The notes: generated by a model not told the origin, from the sequence alone. DNA of 64,000 nucleotides from Candidatus Ribeiella danica (GCA_016717335.1 JADKFS010000018.1:186001-250000); one strand, 5' to 3'; shown: positions 8,418 to 17,764, counted from the stretch's first letter. Made by a program: numbers and translations.

Positions 8418-9547
8418 TCATGATGTAGCATCTCCAGCAGCCCGTTGAACTGCGCCCGCGACTCGGGAAAGAAGAACTTCTTCGCCAGCCACCAGGCCAG
8501 CGGCCGCGGCCCAAGCGCCATCGCCGCAAACCACAGCAGGAAGATCAGCTTCATCGGCAGCGAGACGTCGAAGCGCCGGAACGTCGCCGCGGCGCCGTAC
8601 GCCAGCAGCCGCACGATCCGGTCCTCCTTGATCGGGTGCCGCAGCCGGTCGAACTTGAGCGACACCACCCGGCTCGCGATGTACGAGACCGACAGGATGT
8701 CGTCCGGCCGGGCCGGGCGATCCGCGATCCCGAGCTGGTCGGCGAACTGCTTGATGTAGACGTTCGTGTCGCGCATGAACCTGATCGTCTCGCGGATCTG
8801 CGGCAGGCTGATCGACGAGACCTCGTAGCCGTTCGAGCCGTGGACGCGGTAGTACGCGCCGACGTCGTGCAGAAACAGCACCACGCCGAACAGCGGCGTG
8901 GTGTGGCACAGGTACCAGTCTGCGCCGACCTTGCCGTAGACCCGCTCGGGGATCGGGAAGATCTGGCGCAGGATCGGCGCGGCGAAGGCGTTGCCGCTGG
9001 TCGCCATCCAGGTCATGTCGAACGGGAACGCCAGCACGTGCCGCCGCAGGTCGCCGCTGCGCATGGGCAGGTAGTGCGCCGGCTTGACGACGCCGGTCCG
9101 CTCGCCCAGCGCGTCGATGATCTCGGTGCGGTACATGACCTTGGCGATGCCCTGGTTGGCCTCGAACGCCTCGATCACGCGCCGGGCGGTGTCGGGCAGC
9201 AGTAGATCGTCCGAGTCCAGGAAGATCACCACGTCGCCGTGACATTGCGCGAACCCGGCGTTCAGCGCCGAGGCCTGCCCGCCGTTCTCTTTCAGGATCG
9301 CGGTGATCCGATCGCTATACGTTTCGATGATCGCGCGCGAGTCGTCGGTCGAGCCGTCGTCCACCACGATCACCTCAAGGTTGTGGTAGGTCTGGCCCAG
9401 CGCGCTCTCGATCGCAGCGCGCAAGAACCGGCCATAGTTGTAGTTGTCGATGACGACGCTCACCAGGAGCTCGTGATTGCTGGCTGGAGCATCCGTATAC
9501 ATACGATCCCTGGAGAGCGCGGCTACCTGCTCTGTCTGCGTTATCAT
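8414..9547 (-). CDS. Family 2 glycosyltransferase
   Basis: 377 residues. The GT-A domain is complete: SVVIDNYNYGRFLRAAIESA, then VIVVDDGSTDDS with the DDGS motif, NGGQASALNAGF, and the metal-binding LDSDDLLLPD. The C-terminal 130 residues (YYRVHGSNGYEVSS onward, ending in an amphipathic and hydrophobic segment LIFLLWFAAMALGP) probably contact the membrane. The ATG overlaps the stop of the secreted-protein gene upstream as ATGA, so it is co-transcribed with it. An alternative internal start at MYTDAPASNH is possible but leaves less upstream context. The sugar transferred cannot be read from sequence. Confidence 0.9.
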   Translation of the reverse strand: MITQTEQVAALSRDRMYTDAPASNHELLVSVVIDNYNYGRFLRAAIESALGQTYHNLEVIVVDDGSTDDSRAIIETYSDRITAILKENGGQASALNAGFAQCHGDVVIFLDSDDLLLPDTARRVIEAFEANQGIAKVMYRTEIIDALGERTGVVKPAHYLPMRSGDLRRHVLAFPFDMTWMATSGNAFAAPILRQIFPIPERVYGKVGADWYLCHTTPLFGVVLFLHDVGAYYRVHGSNGYEVSSISLPQIRETIRFMRDTNVYIKQFADQLGIADRPARPDDILSVSYIASRVVSLKFDRLRHPIKEDRIVRLLAYGAAATFRRFDVSLPMKLIFLLWFAAMALGPRPLAWWLAKKFFFPESRAQFNGLLEMLHHD

Positions 9548-10965
9548 GGCCCATCCACGCTGCTGACGCTAGTGACCAGCAAGTCGTCGAAGCTGAACAC
9601 GACCGGCACATTCGTCGCCGCCGGCGCCAGGTAGGCCCGCAGGCCCACCGCCCCGGCCGCTTGCAGATCCGGCGCGCTGTCGGCGACGCTGTAGACCCAG
9701 GCGGCCGGCTCGGGCCGACCGTCGGCCCAGGCCTTCAGGCGGATGGTGGCCGGGTTCGTGCCGACCACCTGGCCGCGCAGCCAGATCGCGCCGTCGGGCG
9801 TGGCGGCGACCCCCGGCACGACCTTCTCGGTCCCCAGCAGCGTCGCCGTCCCGCTGATCTCGCGCACCGCCTGCAGCCGCACGCTGCCGTCGGCGGCCAG
9901 CCGCAGCCGGCCCAGGTAGCCGGTCTCGACGCCGGCGCCGCGCCGCGCGACGAGATAGGCCATCGGGCTGCCGCCCGCCGCCGGCCGGTCGATCCGGACC
10001 CGGACGCTGATATCGATGTCGAGCGCCGACACGCTCGCCAGGTAGGCCGACCGGGCCGTGTTTGACGCCGATAGCGTCACCCTGCCGACCGATCCGTCGA
10101 CGGCGAAATCGGCCGGCGGCCCGGCCAGGCTATAGGCGCCGCCCAGGCGCGCGCTGCCCCAGCCGCCCGCTACCGTCCGGCTAAACCTGTCGGACGCTTG
10201 GTCCGCGCTGGGCGGCGCCACGCTGGTGACTCGAAAATCGTCGATCCGGAACACGACCGGCGCGTTCGTCGCCGCCGGCGCCAAATAGGTCCGCAGGCCC
10301 AGCGCCCCGGCCGTCTGCAGATCCGGCGCGCTGTCGGTGACGCTGTAGAGCCAGATCGACGGCTCGGGCTGGCCGTCGGGCCAGGCCTTCAGGCGAATGA
10401 TGGTCGGGTTCGCGCCGACCACCTGGCCGCGCAGCCAGATCGCGCTGTTCGGCGCGTGGGCGGCGCCCGGCACCACCCGCTCGGCCCCCATCAAGCTCAC
10501 CGTCGCGTTGAGCTCGCGCACCGCCTGCAGCCGCACGCTGCCATCGGCGGCCAGGCGCAGCCGGCCAAGGTAGGCGCTCCCATTGCCGCCCAGACGCGCG
10601 ACGAGGTAGGCCATCTGGCTGCCGCCCGCCGCCGGCTTATCGGTCTGCACCCGGAAGGTCATGTCGACGTTGAGCGCCGAGACGCCGAGCAGGTACGCCG
10701 AGTGCGGCACGCCGGCGGCGGGCAGGGCGATCGTGCCGGCCGCGCCGTCCACGACGAAGTCGCCGGCCGCCCCGGCGATCGAATACTGGCCGCCGACCCC
10801 GGCGCTGCCCCAGCCGCCCGTGACGTTCCGGCTGAAGGAGTCGACGGCATCGTCGGCGGTGGCCAGCGAGAAGTAGATCAGGCCCCCGGCGATGCCTAGG
10901 ATGGCGACAACACAGCTTAGAAGCGCCGATATTCGCATGAACTTTCTCGAAGGATGAAGAGGCAT
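9544..10965 (-). CDS. Membrane-anchored protein of two repeated beta-sandwich modules
   Basis: 473 residues. A signal or anchor helix (ISALLSCVVAILGIAGGLIY, about residues 12-31) is followed by two copies of a module of about 205 residues, at about 42-255 and 256-473. Each copy begins DSFSR or DRFSRTVAGGWGSA and contains GGxYS, DFxVDG, SAYLxSVSALxxD, a YLGRLRLAADGSVRLQAV segment and a final FxFDDxxVTSV. The same module ends the large protein encoded upstream. The pattern suggests a concanavalin-like lectin or jelly-roll carbohydrate-binding fold, but no catalytic residue is evident. An alternative start is the Met at residue 10 (base 10938), which has GAGAAAG just upstream. Function unknown; surface or glycan binding is inferred. 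Confidence 0.85.
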   Translation of the reverse strand: MPLHPSRKFMRISALLSCVVAILGIAGGLIYFSLATADDAVDSFSRNVTGGWGSAGVGGQYSIAGAAGDFVVDGAAGTIALPAAGVPHSAYLLGVSALNVDMTFRVQTDKPAAGGSQMAYLVARLGGNGSAYLGRLRLAADGSVRLQAVRELNATVSLMGAERVVPGAAHAPNSAIWLRGQVVGANPTIIRLKAWPDGQPEPSIWLYSVTDSAPDLQTAGALGLRTYLAPAATNAPVVFRIDDFRVTSVAPPSADQASDRFSRTVAGGWGSARLGGAYSLAGPPADFAVDGSVGRVTLSASNTARSAYLASVSALDIDISVRVRIDRPAAGGSPMAYLVARRGAGVETGYLGRLRLAADGSVRLQAVREISGTATLLGTEKVVPGVAATPDGAIWLRGQVVGTNPATIRLKAWADGRPEPAAWVYSVADSAPDLQAAGAVGLRAYLAPAATNVPVVFSFDDLLVTSVSSVDGP

Positions 10966-10989
10966 GGCGCGCTACTCTATCAGGGTGGG

Positions 10990-11023
10990 GCAGCCTGCCG
11001 CACCAGCGTGTGCGGCAGGCTGC
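10990..11023 (-). terminator. Strong hairpin between the two secreted-protein genes
   Basis: A perfect 14-bp stem (left arm GCAGCCTGCCGCAC at 10990-11003, right arm at 11010-11023) with a six-base loop lies 29 bp after the stop of the large secreted protein. There is no T-tract on the minus strand, so it could be a rho-dependent pause, an mRNA 3' end protector or a read-through attenuator before the smaller gene. Confidence 0.5.
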
Positions 11024-11051
11024 TCCGGCGTCAGCCTCGGGCTCGCCTCGC

Positions 11052-14000
11052 TCACGAGCCGGCGGCGCTGGTCACCAGGAAGTCGTCGAAGCTGAACACG
11101 ACCGGCGCGTTGGTCGCCGCCGACGACAGGTAGGTCCGTAGCCCCAGCCCGCCCGGCGCCTGCAGGCTGGCGGTGCTGTCGGTGAAGCTGTAGGCCCAGG
11201 TCGACGGCTCGGGCTGGCCGTCGGCCCAGGCTTTCAGCCGGATGGTGGTCGGGTTCGTGCCGACAACCTGGCCGCGCAGCCAGATGTAGCTGCTCGCGCT
11301 CTGCGTCAGGCCCGCCACGGTCTTCTCGGCCCCGATCGCCGTCGCCGCCCCGCCGACCTCCTGGAACGCCTGCAGCCGGACGGTGTTGTCGTTCGACAGG
11401 CGCAGCCGGCCGAGGTAGTCGCTGCCGTTGCTCACGCGCCGCGCCACGAAGTAGGCCATCTGGCTGCCGCCCGCCGCGATCTTGTCAGTCTTGATCCGCA
11501 CCGTGACGTCGACGTCCAGCGCCGAGGTGGACGCCAGGTAGGCCGAGCGGGTCGCGTTCGCGGCAGATGTGATCGTCCCGGCCGAACCGTCGACGTCAAA
11601 GTCGGCGGCTGTGCCCGAAAGCGTATACGCCCCGCCGGTGCCGGCGCTGCCCCAGCTGTTGACCACGCTGCGGCTGAAGCTGTCGTCCACGTAGGTCGTC
11701 GCGCCGCCCGGCGTGGGCGTGACCGTCGGCGTGGCGGTCGGTATTGCCGTCGGCGTGGCGGTCGGTATTGCCGTCGGCGTGGCGGTCGGCGTCGGTGCAG
11801 CCGCGCCGATGCTGGCGGCGCGCAGGTCGTCGAAGCTGAACAGCACCGGGAAGTTGGTGTTGCTGCTGGTCATGATCGTGCGCATGCCGACCTCGCCGGG
11901 CGCCTGCAGGTCAGGGTCCGAGTCGGTGACGCTGACCTGCCAGCTCGACGGCTCGGCCTGACCGTCGGCCCACGCTTTCAGCCGGATCGTGCTCGGGCTG
12001 GTGCCCGACACCTGCATGCGCAGCCGGATGTAGGCGTTGGCCGTGTGTGTGAGGCCGGCGACGCCCACCTCGGAGCCGAGCAGCGTGACCGTCTCGGACT
12101 TGCTCTTGGCCGCCTGCAGCAGCACGCCGCCGTTCGGGCTGAAGTTGAGCCGCCCCATGTACTGCGTGCCTGCCGCGACCCGGCGCGCCACCGCGTAGAC
12201 GAACTGGTAGCCGCCGGCGTTAGCCTTGTCGGTCTTCACCCGGAAGCTCAGGTCGACGTCCTGCGCGGACACGGCCGGCAGGTAGGCCGAGTGCCACTGG
12301 TCGGCCGCGGCGACGAGCATGGTGCCGGCGCTGCCGTCGACGTCGTAGTCGGCGGCCGGGCGGCTGGCGGCCTCGAGCGAGTAGCCGCCCCCGACCTCGG
12401 CGCTGCCCCAGCCGTCGGTCACCTGGCGCGTGAACGAGTCGGCGGCGTAGACGGTCGTGCCGCCGGGGGCCGGCGTCGCCGTGGCGGTTGGCGTCGGCGC
12501 GGGCGAGCCCGAGGCGACGACGATGTTCCGCCCAAACTCGGAGGTGTTGCCGTCCGCGTCGGTCACGGTCGAGGTCACGTAGTCGCCGACGCTCACGCCG
12601 CCGATCGCGACCGTGAACGCCCCGCCGCTGGTGGTCGTCGCGCCGAGGAAGGTGCGGCCCTCGCCGTACGCGCCGGCGCCGTGGTCGGCCAGGAACACCT
12701 CGATCGTGCAGGGCTTGGGCACGACCGCGTCGGCGCAGGCCGTGCCGCTCACCTGCGTCGTCGTCGCGCTCGTGAGCACCGGGAAGTTCAGCTGATCGTT
12801 GGCGCCGCTGTCGAGATCGTTGGCGTCGTTCAAGTTCGGGTTGACCGGGTCGAGCGGGCCGAGGTCGATGCCGCGCCCGGCGTTGTTGTAGATCGAGTTG
12901 CGCGTGATCGTGTTGAAGTCGTTGTCGGGGTTGACGACCTGGATGCCCTCGGCCTGGTTCGCGATGATGTTGCCGGGGCCGACGGTGATCCGGCTGACCT
13001 TGAAGCCGATCTGCAGGCCGTAGTTGCTGTTCGGGATCGAGCTGCCGTCAAGGCCGACGCCGATCCGGTTGTTCGCGAACTGGTTGGCGATCGTGTTGTA
13101 GCCCTCCAGATGCGCGCCGCCCAGCCGGCTATTGCCGATCACGTTGTCGGAGATCAGGCTGTTGTTCACGCCGTCCTCGACCTGCACGCCCCAGCCGCTG
13201 TTGTAGGCGAACGCGGCGCCGGCCGAGGTGCCGTCGATCCCCGTGCCGATGTAGTTGCCGATCACCTTGTTCTGCACGGTCATGGTGCCGTGCGAGAGCT
13301 CGACGCCGTTCTGCACGTTGCCGGAGATCACGTTGCGCTCGCCCGGCGCGGTGCCGCCGATCTGGTTGTACGACGAGTCGGAGTTGATGTCGACGCCGTG
13401 CTTCCAGTTGGTCAGGCGCTTGTCGCCCCGCGGCCCCAGCCCGATGATGTTGTTGATGATCAGGTTGTTGTCGGTCGCCTCGTAGTAGGTCGCGATGCCG
13501 AACGAAGAGTTGCCGGAGATCACGTTCCGGTCGGCCGGCGCGGTGCCGCCGATGCGGGTGCGGCCGGCGCCCGAGGTCAGCTGGATGCCGGAGGAGCCGG
13601 CGGTCTCAGCGGTGAAGCCGAACGAGCCGGCGGCGTCGGTCCCGACAAAATTGCCGGCGATCACGTTGTCGGTCGCGCCGCTGCCGGACATCCAGAAGGC
13701 GTGGCGCAGGTTGTAGAAGGCCAGGCCGCGGAAGACGTTGCCGGCCGAGGTCACGAACAGCGCGTCGTAGGCCGCCGGCCCACCGCCGCGGATCTGCACC
13801 TTGATCGCGGCGTTGCTGATGCTCGGGTCGCTGTTCGGCGTCGCGCCGGGCTGGCTGTAGCCGTCGATCGTCGTCGGGCCGCTCGCGTCGCTGACGCTCG
13901 GCAGCCGGCTGCCGAGCTGGATCGTCTGGACGCCGCTGCCCGGGATGTTGAACTCGATCGTGTCCGGGCCGGCGTGCGCGTTGGCCTCGGCGATCGCCGC

Positions 14001-14969
14001 GCGCAGCGTGCAGACGCCGCCGCTGGCCGCGCAGACGCCGTCGCCGAGGTTGGCGTCGCTGCCGTCGCCGGTCGAGTTGACCGTGAGGGTCAGCCCGGCG
14101 GCCGGCTCGATCGCCTGGGGCAGCGCTGAAGTGCTTGCGGCCGGCCCCTCGCTCGCGGCCATGATCTGCGCGTCGGACACGTCGACGCAGCCGTCGCGGT
14201 TCACGTCGCGGCTGGGGTCGTCGAGCGACGCGCAGGGCGAGCCGCGCTCGCGCGCCAGCGTCCAGCCCAGCACCACCTCGGCGGTATCCGCGTAGCTCAC
14301 CAGGCGATCGCCGGTCAGGTCGGGCGCCGCCGCTGGCGCCGTCGCCGCGGGCCGCAGCGTCCACTTGCCGGCCGGCGCCGGGTGCCGCGCGCCGCCGGCG
14401 CCCACCTGCACGACGACCGTCTGCGTCGAGAGCGCGAGCGCCACCGCGGTGCCGTCGGCGGCGACAAACTTGGGCGCGTCGAGCTTGATCTCCAGCGCGC
14501 CGGGCTGCTTCGCCAGCAGCACGAGGGTGGCGAGCCTGACGGTGCCGTTGGCGCCCTTCTTCTTGGCGCCCTTGCCGTCCACGCAGCTCGCGACCGGGCA
14601 CGAGGTCAGGCCGATCGCCACGCCGTTCGACATCTCCACCGGGCCGAGCGGCGCGACGTCGCGGCCGAACTTCTTCAGATCGTTCTTGCGCTGGCGCAGC
14701 GCGTCGAACTCGGCCGCCGCCGGATCATACAGCACATTCAGCTCGTAGCCGGCGATGTCGGCGACGCCGCGCGCGGTCAGCTGGATCTCGATCGGCTGGC
14801 CGACCTCGACCTGCCTGGGCGCGCTGATCTGCAGATCCGGGCCGGCGGCGCGCTGCAGCAGCGACGGGGCGCCGGCCGAGCCCGCGAACGCCATCACCAT
14901 CGTGAGCGTCATCAGGATGCGCGCGCGCGCCCCTAGGAGCCGTGTCGCGAAACGCGTGAAAAATTGCAT
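11052..14969 (-). CDS. Large secreted protein: cohesin-like, dockerin-like, CSLREA-like, beta-helix and two beta-sandwich modules
   Basis: 1305 residues. A signal peptide is visible in the first 35 residues (ILMTLTMVMAFAGSAGAPS). Residues about 45-195 look like a cohesin domain (QVEVGQPIEIQLTARGVADI, LNVLYDPAAAEF). Residues about 215-275 are dockerin-like, with two calcium-loop-like repeats (DLTGDRLVSYAD and DVNRDGCVDVSD). Residues about 292-335 match a CSLREA-type start (LTVNSTGDGSD and CTLRAAIAEAN). Residues about 340-770 form a right-handed beta-helix with NVISGN and NxIGxxxxG repeats. PT-rich linkers separate two copies of the module also found in the next gene. Probably a cell-surface adhesin or polysaccharide-associated scaffold; its role is inferred. 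Confidence 0.88.
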   Translation of the reverse strand: MQFFTRFATRLLGARARILMTLTMVMAFAGSAGAPSLLQRAAGPDLQISAPRQVEVGQPIEIQLTARGVADIAGYELNVLYDPAAAEFDALRQRKNDLKKFGRDVAPLGPVEMSNGVAIGLTSCPVASCVDGKGAKKKGANGTVRLATLVLLAKQPGALEIKLDAPKFVAADGTAVALALSTQTVVVQVGAGGARHPAPAGKWTLRPAATAPAAAPDLTGDRLVSYADTAEVVLGWTLARERGSPCASLDDPSRDVNRDGCVDVSDAQIMAASEGPAASTSALPQAIEPAAGLTLTVNSTGDGSDANLGDGVCAASGGVCTLRAAIAEANAHAGPDTIEFNIPGSGVQTIQLGSRLPSVSDASGPTTIDGYSQPGATPNSDPSISNAAIKVQIRGGGPAAYDALFVTSAGNVFRGLAFYNLRHAFWMSGSGATDNVIAGNFVGTDAAGSFGFTAETAGSSGIQLTSGAGRTRIGGTAPADRNVISGNSSFGIATYYEATDNNLIINNIIGLGPRGDKRLTNWKHGVDINSDSSYNQIGGTAPGERNVISGNVQNGVELSHGTMTVQNKVIGNYIGTGIDGTSAGAAFAYNSGWGVQVEDGVNNSLISDNVIGNSRLGGAHLEGYNTIANQFANNRIGVGLDGSSIPNSNYGLQIGFKVSRITVGPGNIIANQAEGIQVVNPDNDFNTITRNSIYNNAGRGIDLGPLDPVNPNLNDANDLDSGANDQLNFPVLTSATTTQVSGTACADAVVPKPCTIEVFLADHGAGAYGEGRTFLGATTTSGGAFTVAIGGVSVGDYVTSTVTDADGNTSEFGRNIVVASGSPAPTPTATATPAPGGTTVYAADSFTRQVTDGWGSAEVGGGYSLEAASRPAADYDVDGSAGTMLVAAADQWHSAYLPAVSAQDVDLSFRVKTDKANAGGYQFVYAVARRVAAGTQYMGRLNFSPNGGVLLQAAKSKSETVTLLGSEVGVAGLTHTANAYIRLRMQVSGTSPSTIRLKAWADGQAEPSSWQVSVTDSDPDLQAPGEVGMRTIMTSSNTNFPVLFSFDDLRAASIGAAAPTPTATPTAIPTATPTAIPTATPTVTPTPGGATTYVDDSFSRSVVNSWGSAGTGGAYTLSGTAADFDVDGSAGTITSAANATRSAYLASTSALDVDVTVRIKTDKIAAGGSQMAYFVARRVSNGSDYLGRLRLSNDNTVRLQAFQEVGGAATAIGAEKTVAGLTQSASSYIWLRGQVVGTNPTTIRLKAWADGQPEPSTWAYSFTDSTASLQAPGGLGLRTYLSSAATNAPVVFSFDDFLVTSAAGS
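11713..11795 (-). repeat. 24-bp tandem repeat encoding the PT-rich linker
   Basis: A unit of 24 bp, seen on the plus strand as gtcggcgtggcggtcggtat plus tgcc, repeats about three times inside the large secreted-protein gene. It encodes the repeating octapeptide PTATPTAI. Such in-frame repeats lengthen the spacer between two modules and may change copy number by slippage. Confidence 0.9.
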
Positions 14970-14995
14970 AGCATCACCTCGTGCCTGCTGGACGT

Positions 14996-15973
14996 CTAAT
15001 CCAGCGTGGGAAGAACACTATAGACCGCGCCCAGACCGGTCGGCTCCAGGTCGATCTCCACGACACAGCGCCGCCTGCTCAGGTCGTAGCAGGCCACCCG
15101 CGTGGGCAGCACATGCTTGAAGCCGTGCATCACCCAGCTCACATTTTCCCGGAACTTCGTCGGCCGGATGCGCGAGAAGCCGACCCACAGCTTGTCTCCA
15201 TCGATAAAGATCCCGCGGCACCAGCCGAGCAGCGTCCCCTCGGCGTGCATGCTGTTCAGGTTGATCACCTGCTCGACCTGCAGCGTCTGCGGGTTCGCCA
15301 CCACGATGCTCCCGCTCACGACCGTAAAGTAGAGCCGGCCGTCGTGCAGGACGCCGTCGTGAATGCGCTCCGAGCTGATCTGGATGCGCTTCTCCGGGCT
15401 GGTCAGGCAGATCGCGTCGCCCTGGTGAAAGCGCGTGGCCCAGATCTCATCGCCCACCGTGAAGACGTAGTTGGGGTGGGCACGGTGCGGCTTGGTCTCG
15501 ATCCGGCGGTAGTCGACCTCCCTGGAGAAGCGCCCCCACGGGTCTTCGCCAAGCACATTCCAGACCCGGCGCAGCTCGCCCGCGGGCGTCGTCTCGACCA
15601 CCATCTCGAGTCCGGCGTTGGCCACCAGCAAATTGCCCTCGGGCGTCGGCCGCACGTGGTGCACGTCGTTGAAGCACGGCAGCGAAAGGTAGCCCAGCCG
15701 CTCGAACGACGGCAGCGCGTAGATCAGCACCTCGGTCTGCGTGCAGGTGTAGAGCATCGAGTCCTGGATCGTGCTGGCCTGCAGCGTGATCGCCGGATCG
15801 TCGGCGGCGCAGACCTCCGGCGGCGAGACGTAGGTGACGCAGGTCTTGATGTCGTGTGTCTCCGGATCGACGCGCATGATCACGCCGCGCTCGTATCCAT
15901 TCCAGTTCCGGTTGCCTGCGCGCAGTGGCCGCGGCGCTCGCTGCTGACCACCAATAACATAGAAGGAACCCAT
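14996..15973 (-). CDS. Protein of unknown function, beta-propeller-like
   Basis: 325 residues from ATG 15973 (MGSFYVIGGQQRAPR), chosen because GAAGGAAGGG stands nine bases upstream; an ATG 33 bp further upstream has no such site. The sequence shows repeated beta-strand segments ending in short turns, with motifs such as VIMRVDPETHDI, EVLIYALPSFERLGYLSL, VRPTPEGNLLVANAG and SIVVANPQTLQVEQVINL. This layout suggests a six- or seven-bladed propeller. A histidine-rich patch (CFNDVHHVRPT) and HRAHPNYVFTVGDE are the most conserved-looking parts and could bind a metal or ligand. No signal peptide is seen, so it is probably cytoplasmic. Its place in the polysaccharide locus suggests a role in sugar or glycan handling, but no function can be assigned. 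Confidence 0.75.
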   Translation of the reverse strand: MGSFYVIGGQQRAPRPLRAGNRNWNGYERGVIMRVDPETHDIKTCVTYVSPPEVCAADDPAITLQASTIQDSMLYTCTQTEVLIYALPSFERLGYLSLPCFNDVHHVRPTPEGNLLVANAGLEMVVETTPAGELRRVWNVLGEDPWGRFSREVDYRRIETKPHRAHPNYVFTVGDEIWATRFHQGDAICLTSPEKRIQISSERIHDGVLHDGRLYFTVVSGSIVVANPQTLQVEQVINLNSMHAEGTLLGWCRGIFIDGDKLWVGFSRIRPTKFRENVSWVMHGFKHVLPTRVACYDLSRRRCVVEIDLEPTGLGAVYSVLPTLD

Positions 15974-16040
15974 CAGATTTGCCCTTCCTTCGAACTGTAC
16001 TCCCATATTCCCATTCAGGCGCGCGGCAGGTAGTAGGTTG

Positions 16041-16685
16041 TCAGGAAGCTTGCTCGCCGCCGAGGTCTAGCACTCTCGGCGCCTTGGCAGCCATGCCGGC
16101 TGCGATCGTCTCAATCTCAAACGGGCTGCGGCAATGCATGACTTTGGCCCAGTAGGGCTGCAGATGCTGCTGCGTCGCGCTCCGGCTCTCGCGGCGCCCG
16201 CGCGTGGGCGCCGCCGTGGCGGGCGCGCGGTAGTAGGAGCGGCTCGACACCAGAACGTCGACCAGCTGGCGCAGGTTGCGCGCATAGTCACGAAAGCGCG
16301 TCACCTTGCGCGCCCCCGGCTGGCGCCTGGCCTCCTCGATCCCCCAGCTCGAGAATCGCCTGATAATGCGCCAGGACGCGCAGTACCAGCCGATGTGGTC
16401 GAGCCAGATGATCGCGTCGGCGGCCCGCAGCAGATCGTCGGTCCAGCCCAGGAAGATCCCCTCGGTCACCCAGCCGGGCTCGCCGGCGATCCGCCGCACG
16501 TCGGCCAGCCGGGCCTCAAGCGGTCGCTCCGCGAAGGCCAGCCCCTCGAAGGCGATCTTGTCGAGGTCGTAGATCGGCGCGCCGAGGCTAGGCCCGAGCC
16601 GGCGCGCCAGCGTCGACTTCCCGCTGCCCGGGCCGCCGACGATGTGAATGCGGTGCAGCGCTCTCCCTTCTACTGTAAAGCTCAC
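16041..16685 (-). CDS. P-loop kinase, adenylate-kinase-like (FlaR/AAA_17 type)
   Basis: 214 residues from GTG 16685, preceded by a strong GGGAGGA site six bases away; the longer frame upstream lacks one. Walker A is GGPGSGKST at residues 17-25, followed by LARRLG and by IYDLDKIAFEG, where an aspartate stands in the lid/substrate region, then WVTEGIFLGWTDDLLRAADA and IIWLDHIGWY, the Walker-B-like strand. These are typical of small nucleotide or sugar kinases related to shikimate and adenylate kinases. It lies between an unknown propeller-like gene and a methyltransferase, so its substrate may be a sugar of the polysaccharide, but this is inference only. Confidence 0.8.
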   Translation of the reverse strand: MSFTVEGRALHRIHIVGGPGSGKSTLARRLGPSLGAPIYDLDKIAFEGLAFAERPLEARLADVRRIAGEPGWVTEGIFLGWTDDLLRAADAIIWLDHIGWYCASWRIIRRFSSWGIEEARRQPGARKVTRFRDYARNLRQLVDVLVSSRSYYRAPATAAPTRGRRESRSATQQHLQPYWAKVMHCRSPFEIETIAAGMAAKAPRVLDLGGEQAS

Positions 16686-16772
16686 CTGTTCCTCCCGACT
16701 CTGCTTGACTTTGGGGGCCGTGCGCCGGCGCTCGCCCGCGCGCCCCACCAGAATGCGCGGCCTCGCGCCGCG

Positions 16773-17717
16773 TCAGGGCTGTGGCGCGACCGGCTCGGCC
16801 AGCGCCAGCACCACGTACGATTCCCGCCGCACCTGGCCGGGCAGCCGCGGCAGCAGCCGCGACTCGATCTGCTTGCCAAACCGGTAGATCACCGGCATCC
16901 GCATCGTCCGCGCCATCGCCTTGCGCAGCGGCTGCAGGAACCGGCGCTCGGCCCCGGTCGACTGGATCTCGTGCACCTGCACCTTGTAGCCCACCCGGCC
17001 GAGCGCCGCGGCGAGCGCCTGGCCGTTCCAGCGGATCAGCGTGCGCGGCGGGAGCGAGGCGGCCGTGCCGATGTTGGTTGGGCCGTAGACGGCGATTGCC
17101 AGCGGGGCGTCGGGCGCCCGCTCGCGGATGGCCCGCAAGAAGCCGATCGGATCGTCCAGGTGGTGCAGCATGAAGAAGGACACCACCGCGTCCGGCCGAA
17201 CCCACTCCTTCGGCATGCTGGCGATCGGCCCGTGCCAGACCTCGAAGCCGTCTTTGCGGTTCAGATCGACGACGGTCTTAGCGACGTCGAGGCCGACCGC
17301 GCGAAAGCCCTCCTTGCGCAGGGCGTGCAGGAAGAAGCCCAGCCCGCAGCCCAGCTCCAGCACGGTGCTGCCGGGCGCGAGCCGCTGGCGCAGCCAGCTC
17401 AGCACCTCGTCGAAGGCCGGCGTCCAGAACCACAGGCTCGGCTCGTCGAGATCCTCGATGATCACCCGGCGCTGGTCCACCCGCTCGTGGAAGTCGGTCA
17501 TCGCGCTCTTCTGCACTTTGCCCTGGTAGGCGTCGTTGAACAGCTCGGTCGGGTCGAAGCCGAGGCGCAGCGGGTTCGCGAACTCGAGCGTGCAGGTGCG
17601 GCAGCGCCGCCAATCCCCCCAGCCGGGCACATCGCTCGCGTAGTCGGCGTCGCCCCCGCAGACCGGGCACTGCACGGTCGTCATGGCTGTCTTCGCGGGC
17701 TCGGTTACAGTTGTCAT
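16773..17717 (-). CDS. Class I SAM-dependent methyltransferase with N-terminal zinc-binding motif
   Basis: 314 residues from ATG 17717, with AAGGAGAG seven to eight bases upstream. An N-terminal four-cysteine motif (CPVCGGDADY and CRTCTLEF, about residues 16-45) is followed by the SAM-binding motif VLELGCGLGFFLHAL and then AVGLDVAK, as in the NodS-like/UbiG-type family. The acidic loop AVVSFFMLHHLDDP is the motif IV region. Such enzymes, with a CxxC finger before the fold, are common in O-antigen and capsule clusters, where they methylate a sugar hydroxyl or a lipid head group. It probably acts in the cytoplasm on a nucleotide sugar or on the lipid-linked glycan. Confidence 0.85.
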   Translation of the reverse strand: MTTVTEPAKTAMTTVQCPVCGGDADYASDVPGWGDWRRCRTCTLEFANPLRLGFDPTELFNDAYQGKVQKSAMTDFHERVDQRRVIIEDLDEPSLWFWTPAFDEVLSWLRQRLAPGSTVLELGCGLGFFLHALRKEGFRAVGLDVAKTVVDLNRKDGFEVWHGPIASMPKEWVRPDAVVSFFMLHHLDDPIGFLRAIRERAPDAPLAIAVYGPTNIGTAASLPPRTLIRWNGQALAAALGRVGYKVQVHEIQSTGAERRFLQPLRKAMARTMRMPVIYRFGKQIESRLLPRLPGQVRRESYVVLALAEPVAPQP

Positions 17718-17764
17718 TGAACTCTCCTTTTCGGCGTTGGTGAGGCTCTTGCGAACCTCACAGT

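Noticed and set aside
12045..14129. Open frame of 694 residues on the plus strand
   Set aside because: Antisense to the large secreted protein; composition (Val, Gly, Ala, Arg, Asp) and absence of motifs show a shadow frame.
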